In this document: piece by piece, positions 8,167 to 15,948 of the stretch
Numbering within the stretch: position 1 is the first letter of the stretch
Layout: the number at the start of each line of letters is the position of its first letter
Assembly: GCA_965222005.1 (NCBI GenBank)
Contig: OZ244935.1
Span: 4,154,001-4,218,000, forward strand
Length of the DNA: 64,000 nucleotides
Reading direction: 5' to 3'
Source: CBDCTM01 sp965222005
GTDB taxonomy: Bacteria; Bacteroidota; Bacteroidia; Chitinophagales; Saprospiraceae
The notes under the pieces: generated by a model
Told to the model about the DNA's origin: nothing
Database searches by the model: none
The model's input: the letters and a program-made list of their open reading frames with translations, nothing else
Program-made: the position numbers and the translations under genes

Positions 8167-9276
8167 ATGAAGAAAATTAAAATAGTCGGCGTACGAGACA
8201 GCAACTATAAGACCTTGTTGGAGAATCTGAGCTTGGCACTCAATGACATTCCGTATGGCTTCGAGCTTGAAGAAATCAATGAAATAGATACCATTCTCAA
8301 ATATCACATCCATTCTATCCCTGCTTTGGTGTATGACGATGAAGTGATATTGCAGCAAAATAATCATGCCCCGGATGTAAAAGAGATCCGAAAATTGATA
8401 CTTGAAAAAATGAACAAACCGATTGAAATCAAAAATATATTAGTGCCTGTTGATTTTTCAGAGGTTTCCCGAAACGCTTTTTTGTATGCTCTCGATTTGG
8501 CCGAATTCCTGAATGCCCAGTTGAAGGTCGTTCACTTTATACATCCGCAGATCGAAACTTCCGACCCGGCAGTGATCAATTCTATTGATACGATTGTGGA
8601 AGCGAGAAAAGCAACACTCGACGACTTTTGCGACGGCGCTGCCGCTACGGACATGAACCGGCTGGTAGCCAAAGAATTGATCGGGCGGGAAGTGCAGATA
8701 GGCTTTTCCTCCGATGGGCTGGTAAGCTGGTCGAAAAGAAAAAACGTTGACCTGATCGTAATGGGAACTACCGGTAAGGGCGATGCTATTAAGAGATTCT
8801 TTGGAGGGGTAGCAGTTTCGGTAGCTCAAAAAGCGCATTGCCCCGTGTGGCTCGTCCCGAATGCTTGCCAGTTTGATGGCTTGAAGAACATAGCCTATGC
8901 AAGCAATTACGAATCGGCGGATTATCGCATGCTTCATCAAATATTCGAACTTGCCAGTTGCTTTGAAGCCAAGGTTCAACTGGTGCATATTAATCGGGCG
9001 GGCCAAAAAAGCGACTCGGAATTGGAAGCATTGATACTGGATCGGATATTCCGGGCAAGGCTGGAAGATACAGGCCATCAGTTGAAAGTGGAAAATGTGG
9101 ACAGCGAGCATGTATGGGAAGGCTTGTACCAATATGCCAACCAACACGCCTCAGACCTTTTGGTGATGGTGACAAAACATCGATCGTTTTTGGAAAATAT
9201 TTGGCACAAAAGCCAGACAGCCAAGATGATACGACACAGCCCGACCCCTGTTCTTGTTTTTCATATAGATGACTAA
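8167..9276 (+). CDS. Tandem universal stress protein with thioredoxin-like N-terminal domain
   Basis: A 369-residue cytoplasmic protein. Residues 1-80 look like a small thioredoxin-fold (thioredoxin_3/glutaredoxin-like) domain, with IKIVGV at the first strand and HSIPALV at the cis-proline loop. The CxxC site is replaced by RDSN, so it cannot form the redox disulfide. Residues 90-230 and 238-368 are two Usp domains, starting ILVPVDFS and IAYASNY. The first keeps MGTTGKG but has GG in place of the G(S/T) of the ATP motif G-2x-G-9x-G(S/T). It lies 17 nt after CBS protein 1. Usp proteins act in starvation and low-oxygen survival; the fusion may target the Usp pair to a partner. Confidence 0.8.
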   Translation: MKKIKIVGVRDSNYKTLLENLSLALNDIPYGFELEEINEIDTILKYHIHSIPALVYDDEVILQQNNHAPDVKEIRKLILEKMNKPIEIKNILVPVDFSEVSRNAFLYALDLAEFLNAQLKVVHFIHPQIETSDPAVINSIDTIVEARKATLDDFCDGAAATDMNRLVAKELIGREVQIGFSSDGLVSWSKRKNVDLIVMGTTGKGDAIKRFFGGVAVSVAQKAHCPVWLVPNACQFDGLKNIAYASNYESADYRMLHQIFELASCFEAKVQLVHINRAGQKSDSELEALILDRIFRARLEDTGHQLKVENVDSEHVWEGLYQYANQHASDLLVMVTKHRSFLENIWHKSQTAKMIRHSPTPVLVFHIDD

Positions 9277-9290
9277 ACGATGTATATCTT

Positions 9291-9311
9291 ATTGAAAATA
9301 AGTTGTTTATA
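9291..9311 (+). promoter_or_regulatory. Shared AT-rich motif, copy 1
   Basis: A 21-bp stretch starting ATTGAAAATA and ending TTGTTTATA matches 18 of 21 positions of 10162-10182. Both copies follow the stop codon of a usp gene and precede the next gene of the run. It may be a promoter part or a regulator site. Confidence 0.3.
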
Positions 9312-9318
9312 CTAGCCA

Positions 9319-10158
9319 ATGGAAAAAATAATTGTACCCGTAGATTTTTCAGCTGCATCTGCAAACGCTTGTTTGTGGGCCCAAAAAATGGCAACCATAC
9401 TGAATACTTCTGTAGAAGTACTGCATGTGTTTACTACTACTTTTTCGATCAACGAACCCCTGCTTGTCAATGCTGAAAGAAATCATCATCAGCTCGTTTT
9501 GCAACAGTTGAACGAATTTATTGATCAAGTTGCTTCATTGGATGCACACGAAGTGGCTACTAAGGTGAAAACTGAGCCAAAGCTCGTCGAAGGCTCTACC
9601 GTCAATAGCATCGTGGAGCTGTCAAAAGAGGCGAGTACCGTCATGATCGTGATGGGGACCACAGGCTCCCATGACAGGGTGGAATATTGGTTGGGCAGCA
9701 TTTCTTCGGGAGTAGCCCAAAAAGCGCATTGCCCCGTTTTGCTCGTTCCAAAGGATCAGCCGTACCGTAGATTGGAAAATATCCTCTACACCAGCAATTT
9801 TGAATCGGCCGATGAAGTGGTAATCGATCAAATCCTCGAGTTTACACAGTTAATAGGTAGCAGAGTGCATTTTATTCATGTGAATGAAAAGGGAGATAAA
9901 GAGAATTATGCGGCCACCGAAAACCGGATATTCAATCAGCTTTTTGAGGATGGCGAACCTAAATTTGCCTTCAACTTGGCGACTATAGACAATGCTTCAG
10001 TGCTAGAGGGAATTGAGCAGTATGCCCAGGAAAATGATATTGACCTGGTGGTGCTTGTAAACCGTCAGCGCAGTTTTTTTGAAAATATCCTCCAACAAAG
10101 CCTTACCCAAAAGCTTGCGCTTCGCGGGGCTACTCCGCTACTCGTATTTCACATATAA
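9319..10158 (+). CDS. Tandem universal stress protein (UspA family)
   Basis: A 279-residue protein of two Usp domains (about 1-145 and 150-279). The first starts IIVPVDFSAAS and has a full ATP-binding motif, GTTG-9x-GS, in MGTTGSHDRVEYWLGS. The second (ILYTSNFES) lacks it, the usual pattern in Bacteroidota. Both Usp proteins share the stretch VAQKAHCPV and are paralogues, this one without the thioredoxin-like domain. The 42-nt gap upstream carries a possible regulatory motif (9291-9311) that recurs after this gene. Confidence 0.9.
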   Translation: MEKIIVPVDFSAASANACLWAQKMATILNTSVEVLHVFTTTFSINEPLLVNAERNHHQLVLQQLNEFIDQVASLDAHEVATKVKTEPKLVEGSTVNSIVELSKEASTVMIVMGTTGSHDRVEYWLGSISSGVAQKAHCPVLLVPKDQPYRRLENILYTSNFESADEVVIDQILEFTQLIGSRVHFIHVNEKGDKENYAATENRIFNQLFEDGEPKFAFNLATIDNASVLEGIEQYAQENDIDLVVLVNRQRSFFENILQQSLTQKLALRGATPLLVFHI

Positions 10159-10161
10159 TAT

Positions 10162-10182
10162 ATTGATAATCAATTGTTTATA
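10162..10182 (+). promoter_or_regulatory. Shared AT-rich motif, copy 2, with TTGATaATCAA dyad
   Basis: This is the second copy of the motif at 9291. It contains TTGAT-A-ATCAA, a near-perfect dyad whose half-sites are those of FNR/CRP-type boxes but with a 1-bp spacer instead of 4. It could control the RNA-like segment or CBS protein 2 downstream; the first copy does not keep the dyad. Confidence 0.3.
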
Positions 10183-10225
10183 TACACGCTCTAAATTAAA
10201 GTAGATTTTGAAAGCGCTTAATTTA

Positions 10226-10362
10226 GCAAGCGAAAGCTTGCGAACCGCACAAAGCGGATGGGATGCCGGGAGCATAGCCTTAGCTAGGCGCCGAAGAGGT
10301 AATTGTACCGAGGGATACAATTACACGATGTACAGGAAAAAAGCTGCCCGTTCGCTTGGCAG
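10226..10362 (+). ncRNA. Candidate structured RNA: six consecutive hairpins
   Basis: The 343-nt gap between the second Usp gene and CBS protein 2 holds a row of perfect short stems. They are GCAAGC-GAAA-GCTTGC (10226-10241), CCGC-ACAAA-GCGG (10245-10257), ATGC-CGGGA-GCAT (10263-10275), GCCT-TAGCT-AGGC (10277-10289), a 9-bp stem GTAATTGTA/TACAATTAC around CCGAGGGA (10299-10324) and CTGCC/GGCAG (10344-10362). Several loops are purine-rich. A 61-codon frame across it looks non-biological. It may be a small RNA, a leader of the CBS gene, or a degenerate REP-type element. I recognise no family. Confidence 0.35.
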
Positions 10363-10501
10363 GCGGCTTTGGCAAGAACAGCCCGAAGGATAAAATCCAA
10401 ACATGTGAAAACCTTCGCTTGGCTGGCTCTCCTCCTGAATATGCTATGATGCAGCTCAAACCCATGAGTGATACACATCATTTTCAGTACCGGAGATTTC
10501 A

Positions 10502-10975
10502 ATGATATTGGATCAGGGTTACACTAATAAAAACTCGATATGTATGGATCCGAATAAGCCTATTTCCGCCATTATGACTACCCAGCTCATTACCCTTGAT
10601 ATCAACGATCCACTCCGGCGGGCCAAGGAAATATTTGAGCAAAATGATTTCCACCACATTCCCGTTCTCCAGAAAGGTGAATCCCTTGTCGGGATTATCA
10701 GCAGGGAAGATTGGCTGCGAAGGTTGAAAAGCAAGTCGGTAAATACTGAGGGCAAAACCTGGACGGAATTTGAATATGCCAGCCTCACTGCAGGCGACAT
10801 TATGACGCCGCATCCTATGGCGCTGGACACAGAGGATACGATAGGCCTGGCAGCAGATATTTTTCTGGCCAACAAATTTCACGCCCTGCCTATCGTAGAG
10901 GATGGCCAATTGGTTGGGATGATTACTTCCCACGATTTGCTACAATACGCCTTCTCTCATATTTTAACCAGGTAA
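10502..10975 (+). CDS. CBS-pair protein 2
   Basis: At most 157 residues, two CBS domains (about 20-75 and 98-155) ending LVGIISREDW and LVGMITSHDL. An ATG at 10544 region (residue 15, MDPNKPISAIM) aligns with the other CBS N-termini and is a likelier start than the ATG at 10502. It is a paralogue of the CBS proteins on both sides, presumably an adenine-nucleotide sensor. It is preceded by the hairpin-rich segment, so it may have its own control. Confidence 0.85.
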   Translation: MILDQGYTNKNSICMDPNKPISAIMTTQLITLDINDPLRRAKEIFEQNDFHHIPVLQKGESLVGIISREDWLRRLKSKSVNTEGKTWTEFEYASLTAGDIMTPHPMALDTEDTIGLAADIFLANKFHALPIVEDGQLVGMITSHDLLQYAFSHILTR

Positions 10976-11004
10976 TTGTATAAATTGCTGTAAACCAACT
11001 CATT

Positions 11005-11445
11005 ATGCTAAATGCTAAATTGTCAACCATCATGTCGGATAATGTCATTACTGTTTCTCCCAAGGACAATATGGAGAAGGTAGATGACCTTTTTAGCAGC
11101 CACAATATTCATCATCTGCCCGTTGTAAACGATTTGGGTAAGGTAGTGGGGATGGTGAGCAAATCCGATTATTTATTGCTCTGCGACAGTATGACCAAAT
11201 TCAGTAAGCAAGTCGGGCATGAGAAAAACAAGCGTTTGTTCAGCGCCATGCTTGTGGAGGATGTTATGACCAAACAGCTTGCTACCCTCAAAGCTTCCAA
11301 CACGGTGGGCCTAGCTGTTGGCTTTTTTCGCGAGAACATTTTTCACGCCATTCCCATCCTCGATGAGGAGGATAAGCTGGTGGGGATAGTCACCACATTT
11401 GACATGCTCAATTTTGCTTTTCAGGAACCGAGCAGTTTGGAATAA
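11005..11445 (+). CDS. CBS-pair protein 3
   Basis: A 146-residue protein with two CBS domains (about 1-60 and 82-142), starting MLNAKLSTIMSDNVITV. It lies 29 nt after CBS protein 2 and is the last gene of the plus-strand stress run. Its stop is 23 nt from that of the convergent oxidase operon. Free-standing CBS pairs of this size include Mycobacterium Hrp1, a hypoxia protein; the comparison is of context, not of close sequence identity. Confidence 0.9.
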   Translation: MLNAKLSTIMSDNVITVSPKDNMEKVDDLFSSHNIHHLPVVNDLGKVVGMVSKSDYLLLCDSMTKFSKQVGHEKNKRLFSAMLVEDVMTKQLATLKASNTVGLAVGFFRENIFHAIPILDEEDKLVGIVTTFDMLNFAFQEPSSLE

Positions 11446-11468
11446 TGTGGCTCAGCAGTAGCAAGCAG

Positions 11469-11813
11469 TTATTCGCCGTGTTCATTTTGCATTGCCAGGG
11501 TCCAGTCATCCGTTTTGGTGGTTTGCAGCCAAAGCCTTCCGGAGCGGCGAAATACCTGAGCGTTTAAGCCAAATTGCTCACTAAGATGCTGCTCCAGTGT
11601 TTTTACCTGAATAGCTCCATCAATTTTAATGTCAGCCTGCTGCACAGCACCGCTGAGTTCACCAATCCGAATAGCAGAATCGAGCTGTTCTTTCGGGGGG
11701 GAGCCTTCGCCGGCTTTGTGGGGCGAATGGTAGAATTCGATTTTGAGGTAAGGAAATTTTGCCCGGAAAGCTTCCTGTATCTCAGCCAGGGTGTTGGAGG
11801 GTTTGATAATCAT
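11469..11813 (-). CDS. Conserved hypothetical protein, 114 aa
   Basis: A soluble protein of 114 residues with an alpha/beta pattern: MIIKPSNTLAEIQEAFRAKFP at the start, and a C-terminal part with VFRRSGRLWLQTT. Similar small proteins are common in Bacteroidota as far as I recall, but without a function. It is 35 nt downstream of the cytochrome c gene and is probably the last gene of the oxidase operon. No catalytic motif or metal ligand set is visible. Confidence 0.7.
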   Translation of the reverse strand: MIIKPSNTLAEIQEAFRAKFPYLKIEFYHSPHKAGEGSPPKEQLDSAIRIGELSGAVQQADIKIDGAIQVKTLEQHLSEQFGLNAQVFRRSGRLWLQTTKTDDWTLAMQNEHGE

Positions 11814-11848
11814 TTTTATCCGGATTTTAATTTTGTAAATTACAATTC

Positions 11849-12391
11849 CTATTCATCTGCCTTGTGTTCATTCCGTTTCATTTCACTAGCCAATGAGGCC
11901 ACATCCACCAGGTAATAAAATAGGGCAATAATGAGAAAAATTGCCAGTGTATATGGGAGCCAAAAGGTAAAACTGTTGAAACGGAGGGGCTGGTATTGTT
12001 TCGTAATTTTTTCTTCCGGTCTTGGTATTTCGCCCGCCTTGCCATTCTTGGGGGCACTCGCCTGCACCAAATAGGCCAGTACCGCCTTGATTTCATCATC
12101 GCTAAACTTTTGCTCAGGCATGATGATCTGGTTGTATTCATTGAACAAGGCCACGGCATCCGCATCGCCTGCCTGTACCAATGCCTGCGAATTTTTTATG
12201 AATTTGAGCAGCCATGCCTCATCGCGCCGCTTGTGTATATCCTTAAGGGGAGGGCCCACCAGGCGCTGGTCGAGATGGTGGCAAGCGCGGCAGTTTTGAT
12301 TGAAAATGGCTTCCCCGTTGATCTCTTCCGCTTGGGCATTGAAGCAAATCGCTCCGATGAACAGACAGGTGATTAGTAGTATATGTTTCAT
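11849..12391 (-). CDS. Membrane-anchored monohaem cytochrome c
   Basis: A 180-residue exported cytochrome. A signal peptide covers 1-21, haem-binding C34-R-A-C-H38 is followed by the GPPL stretch, and M91 in IMPEQ is the likely sixth ligand. A C-terminal helix (about 143-165) anchors it in the inner membrane with the haem domain in the periplasm. Its start overlaps the stop of the SCO gene by one base (TAATG), so translation is probably coupled. It is the likely electron donor to the adjacent oxidase. Confidence 0.9.
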   Translation of the reverse strand: MKHILLITCLFIGAICFNAQAEEINGEAIFNQNCRACHHLDQRLVGPPLKDIHKRRDEAWLLKFIKNSQALVQAGDADAVALFNEYNQIIMPEQKFSDDEIKAVLAYLVQASAPKNGKAGEIPRPEEKITKQYQPLRFNSFTFWLPYTLAIFLIIALFYYLVDVASLASEMKRNEHKADE

Positions 12392-13026
12392 TAGAGTTCT
12401 TTTTTTAGTTTAATAATATCCAGAATCAATTGATTAACGGCTTCGGTATCCGTACCGTCATAATAACCTCTGATGCGGCGCTGCAGGTCAAGTAATACCA
12501 GCTTTTCACTGTGAATGAAATCATGCGGACCGCCATCCCCTTCCGTAGCAGACAGGAAAAATCCGTTGCGGGCCAACGCATAAAGTGCTTTCTTTTCGCC
12601 GGTGAGGAAGGTCCAGTCGGCATTGTATTTCTCGGCATATCGCCTTAGTCGGGCCGGCTGATCCCTGGCAGGGTCCACCGTAAGGCTGACCAGAGCAAGC
12701 GGGTCAGTTTTAAGAAAAGATTCCCGTACCCTTTGCATACTGCGCGTCATGGATGGGCAGATAGTAGGGCAGGAAGTGAAAAAGTAATTGACTACCATGA
12801 GTTGGTTATCAAAATCGGCAAGGCTGGTCAATACACTGTCTTGGTTCAAAAACTGGAAAGGCTGCACCGTATGCTCCACCGTTTCGCCACTGTCTGCTGT
12901 TTGCACAGGCCCGTAAACGGGCAGCTGGGCATGGTGCCCATCGAAATATTCGATGGTGTAAAAGGCCAAAAACGGTAAGGTTATGACGGCAAAAGTAAAC
13001 AATAGCAGCTTTTTGTTTTCAAACAT
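12391..13026 (-). CDS. SCO1/SenC family copper chaperone
   Basis: A 211-residue membrane-anchored thioredoxin-fold protein (helix about 7-25) that delivers copper to the CuA centre of oxidase subunit II. The copper ligands are present: C86 and C90 in TSCPTICP, and H172 in DFIHSEK. DPARDQP, conserved in the family, is near residue 118. It begins 13 nt after the subunit I stop and overlaps the cytochrome c start, fixing it in the oxidase operon. Confidence 0.93.
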   Translation of the reverse strand: MFENKKLLLFTFAVITLPFLAFYTIEYFDGHHAQLPVYGPVQTADSGETVEHTVQPFQFLNQDSVLTSLADFDNQLMVVNYFFTSCPTICPSMTRSMQRVRESFLKTDPLALVSLTVDPARDQPARLRRYAEKYNADWTFLTGEKKALYALARNGFFLSATEGDGGPHDFIHSEKLVLLDLQRRIRGYYDGTDTEAVNQLILDIIKLKKEL

Positions 13027-13039
13027 AGCTCAATCGATA

Positions 13040-14737
13040 TTACTTAGGTTCTACCAATTCAGGTACCGGATTTTCCGGCCCAAAGGGTGGAGCATCGGCG
13101 CCCGTAAAGGTCTTTACATCCCGCAATGCCGGCCAATAGGCCAATAAGATCAACACCAGCATGATGGCCAGCCAGGGCCTGAAATTATTGAGCAGAGGAA
13201 TGGGTTTTTCCTCATGCAACACTTCGTAGGCAGGAAGTTGAATGCCTTTCTCTTTGGTAGAGGCCGTGAAAATAGTCTTGAAAAATACCAATGCATAAAT
13301 TATCATGGAGGCAAACATCAGCAAGCCACCTATCACAGCCATCGAAGTAGTGGGAATCCAGTCAGGCCGAAACAGCGGGCTTTCAGGATTGAGGTAGGTC
13401 ATCCCCAAATTGGTGCGTCGCGGCTCACCAATCAATCCGCCCAACATCAGACCCGTAGAGAAGATAAACAATCCGATCATCCACAGGTAGGGCACAATGG
13501 TAGCCAGCTTTTTCCACTTGACGGGCCTTCCGCTAAGAGCGGAGTACATGTAAAGGCTCATACCAATGATGGCCAAAAATACGGGCCCGCCCACAGTCAT
13601 GTGGAAGTGTCCGGGCATCCAGGCAGTATTGTGCACCATAGAGTTGAGCGTATAAGAAGCATTGACGATTCCCGTCAGTCCGCCAGCGATAAATATGATA
13701 AGCCCAACGATGAGATAAGCAAACAGGTAGCGTTCTTTGTCAAAGAATGGAAGGCGAACAATCCAATCGAACAAACGCCGGTAACCTCTTCGCCAGGCAC
13801 CGTATTCCAGCGATGCAGCGATGGTGAAGGCAGTAAGAAAACTGGGTATAGCTACACCAAAAGTAAGCACGGCCTGGAAAAACTTAACACCCTTGGTGAT
13901 GGAGGGCTCGCTAAACTGATGGTGTACCCCTACCGGAATTGAAAATATCAGGAATAGGAAAAACACTAATCGGCCTGCATTTTCGCTGTACAACTTGCCT
14001 CCGGCCAGGTTGGGAAGTATGGAATAATACATGATGTAAGAAGGCAAAAGCCAAAAATAAACCAGGGCATGGCCAAAAAACCAAAACAGGGTTCTTGACA
14101 GAGGGACGTTAATACCCGCCACCCATCCTGCCGACCAGGGCAGCAGCATAGCCAATAGCAAATAAGCTGCCGGCAATGTGCAAACGAGCCAGATGGTAAA
14201 ATTGACCAAGGTGCCCAATACCGGCAAGGGCGTTTGGGTTTGCGGATGATCGCTTCGCCATTTTCGATACATTACTACCCAGCCAAAAAAGGCAATCCAG
14301 CTGCCCACAACCAGTAAAGCAACACCGACATAAAATACAGGATGTGCTTTGAGGGGAGGATAAAAAGTGTAGAGTACAGAAGCTTTACCGACCAACATAG
14401 CCCAGGCCGCCATCAGCGTTCCTACAAGCATAAAGACCAGCGAAGTGCCTGCCCATCCGGCATGGAGCTTTCTTTTCAAATAATAGGCCATGCATAAATG
14501 CCCAAAGGCAACCGCAAAGAAAGTGGTAAGCACAATCGCGTTGATGACACCGTGCAGGGTGAGTCCCTGATAAAAATCGAGGGCGGCAAAACTGCGTTGC
14601 GAAAGCATCCCCGACCGATACAGCGTTTGCAACAAGCCGTGATAAATGCCCAGTGATAGCAGGGCAATAGGAACAATTATTTCGATCAGCAAGATCAATC
14701 GGATCGGTTTGCTGAGCGTGTGAAAGTAGGTTTTCAT
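13040..14737 (-). CDS. Cytochrome c oxidase subunit I, B-type (ba3-like)
   Basis: A 565-residue protein with about 13 membrane helices, the catalytic subunit that reduces oxygen and pumps protons. Metal ligands visible: H62 (TLHG) and H379 for the low-spin haem, H223 and the pair H272-H273 for CuB, H377 for the high-spin haem. GHALVYFW places Y227 four residues after H223, where the His-Tyr cross-link forms. The overall pattern (TLHGVINA, PSYIMYYSILP, VHHQF, GHFHMTVGG) is that of B-type oxidases such as Thermus ba3, which have high oxygen affinity, not of the A-type. The 73-nt gap after subunit II holds nothing else. Confidence 0.93.
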   Translation of the reverse strand: MKTYFHTLSKPIRLILLIEIIVPIALLSLGIYHGLLQTLYRSGMLSQRSFAALDFYQGLTLHGVINAIVLTTFFAVAFGHLCMAYYLKRKLHAGWAGTSLVFMLVGTLMAAWAMLVGKASVLYTFYPPLKAHPVFYVGVALLVVGSWIAFFGWVVMYRKWRSDHPQTQTPLPVLGTLVNFTIWLVCTLPAAYLLLAMLLPWSAGWVAGINVPLSRTLFWFFGHALVYFWLLPSYIMYYSILPNLAGGKLYSENAGRLVFFLFLIFSIPVGVHHQFSEPSITKGVKFFQAVLTFGVAIPSFLTAFTIAASLEYGAWRRGYRRLFDWIVRLPFFDKERYLFAYLIVGLIIFIAGGLTGIVNASYTLNSMVHNTAWMPGHFHMTVGGPVFLAIIGMSLYMYSALSGRPVKWKKLATIVPYLWMIGLFIFSTGLMLGGLIGEPRRTNLGMTYLNPESPLFRPDWIPTTSMAVIGGLLMFASMIIYALVFFKTIFTASTKEKGIQLPAYEVLHEEKPIPLLNNFRPWLAIMLVLILLAYWPALRDVKTFTGADAPPFGPENPVPELVEPK

Positions 14738-14810
14738 TTTGTAATTATATTTTTCGATTCCCTTGATTCTCCAATACCACCAAAACAGTAGGTATGCAAA
14801 GCAGGCACCG

Positions 14811-15260
14811 TTATTTAATAGGGTGGTTTACAATTATTTCAGAGCGCATATGTTGGTGGCCAGAGCCACAATATTCATGGCACACCAGATCAAAAATGCC
14901 GGGCTCGTCAAATTGGACAGTTGTTTTGTTGATACTTCCGTAGATCGCCATCATGTTTACATTCTTGTCTGAGATATGGAAGCCATGCACTACGTCCTTA
15001 GAGGTTAGGTAGAAGTCCACCTCAGCGCCCACAGGCAGGAAGATCTCTTGCGGCTCGAAGTTCCACATCTGGGCTACCATATATACCTGGTAGGTATTGT
15101 CATCCAGTTTTACCACACGCGGCTTGGAATAAGCTTCACCATATGGGACGCAAGCAGGCAATTCCGTGTCGTATTTGTGGTTGGACCAAAGAATAAAGAA
15201 AATGAAAAAGGCGATGAGTACGCCCACACTCATGAAAATTCGTATTTCGTATTTGTCCAT
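14811..15260 (-). CDS. Cytochrome c oxidase subunit II, ba3-like
   Basis: A 149-residue subunit with one N-terminal helix (about 8-26) and a periplasmic cupredoxin domain. CuA ligands are complete: H92, C127, C131, H135 and M138 (C-x3-C-x3-H-x2-M), with E129 between the cysteines. It is short like the ba3 type, which has one helix instead of two; the missing second helix is supplied by the small subunit encoded just upstream. It passes electrons from cytochrome c to subunit I. Confidence 0.93.
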   Translation of the reverse strand: MDKYEIRIFMSVGVLIAFFIFFILWSNHKYDTELPACVPYGEAYSKPRVVKLDDNTYQVYMVAQMWNFEPQEIFLPVGAEVDFYLTSKDVVHGFHISDKNVNMMAIYGSINKTTVQFDEPGIFDLVCHEYCGSGHQHMRSEIIVNHPIK

Positions 15261-15263
15261 TGG

Positions 15264-15374
15264 TTACATTCTTGAAAGCATTAAGAAATAAATGGCAAAC
15301 CATATGATCAGCAAAAGCAGGATCAGCCCTATGAAAAAGGCGATGCTCCCGCGAGGAGTAAACTTTTGTTCCAT
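15264..15374 (-). CDS. Small oxidase subunit IIa-like protein, 36 aa
   Basis: A 36-codon frame with a single hydrophobic helix (about 11-33, IAFFIGLILLLLIIWFAIYF) after a short polar start, MEQKFTPRG. It ends 3 nt before the subunit II ATG. In Thermus ba3 oxidase, a 34-residue one-helix subunit IIa replaces the lost first helix of subunit II; length, position and topology all match here. Sequence identity is not expected at this size, so the call rests on context. Confidence 0.8.
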   Translation of the reverse strand: MEQKFTPRGSIAFFIGLILLLLIIWFAIYFLMLSRM

Positions 15375-15393
15375 GTATATTGGTTTTTACTGT

Positions 15394-15687
15394 TTAGTGT
15401 TGTGTTTTTAGCTTTATCAATTGCCTGCGGAGCTTATCTGCAGCTAGGGTCACTGCTTTTTCAAAGCTTTCGGCCTGGTCCTGCGCAAACAGCTCTGCCC
15501 GCCTCGAAGAAAGGCGCAGCCTGATTTCGGCAATCTTGTCTTCCTTGCCCCGATGGTCGCCGGTTTTTAGAAAAACATCAGCCCTTTGCAATCTATCATG
15601 GAATGTCAGCAGTTTATTCACTTTTTGGTGGATGAGCTCGTCCAGGTAGTCATTCACTTCCCACGGGGCATGCAAGAAAATCTTCAT
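15394..15687 (-). CDS. hpf: Ribosome hibernation promotion factor, short HPF/RaiA type
   Basis: A 97-residue protein from the ATG at 15687 (MKIFLHAPWEV), with the beta-alpha fold of HPF/YfiA and the family-like AEIRLRLSSRRAELFAQDQAESFEKAVTLAADKLRRQL pattern in two parts. A longer frame to 15858 adds 57 residues without family character, so I take the later start. HPF binds 30S subunits and idles ribosomes in starvation. It stands 19 nt before the oxidase subunit IIa gene on the same strand and looks like the first gene of the oxidase operon, an uncommon pairing. Confidence 0.85.
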   Translation of the reverse strand: MKIFLHAPWEVNDYLDELIHQKVNKLLTFHDRLQRADVFLKTGDHRGKEDKIAEIRLRLSSRRAELFAQDQAESFEKAVTLAADKLRRQLIKLKTQH

Positions 15688-15948
15688 AATGCAGCTACAT
15701 TTTAAACTTTGCAATGATACATATTGCCGAATGATGGTAGTATGAGCAGTGTCATTTGAACAGGTGATTTGGCTCATACCAAAAGCCCCACTGCTGGCAC
15801 ATGGGTTTACCTGATGGTCAACAGCCGAAAGCACTGGGGATAAGATATCGTTTCTCATAATTTTTAAGGCGCGTCAATTTTAAGAAAAATTCCAAATCTT
15901 AAAGAAAAAATGAATGTGTTTTTTCTGGAAAGCTTCCAAACCAGCTGC

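Noticed and set aside
10208..10393. 61-codon plus-strand frame in the hairpin region
   Set aside because: Composition is not protein-like and the stems explain the sequence better.
13214..13942. Plus-strand 242-codon frame
   Set aside because: Antisense to oxidase subunit I; no family character.
15688..15858. 57-codon N-terminal extension of HPF
   Set aside because: No similarity to the family and normal HPF length from 15687; more likely leader or promoter sequence.
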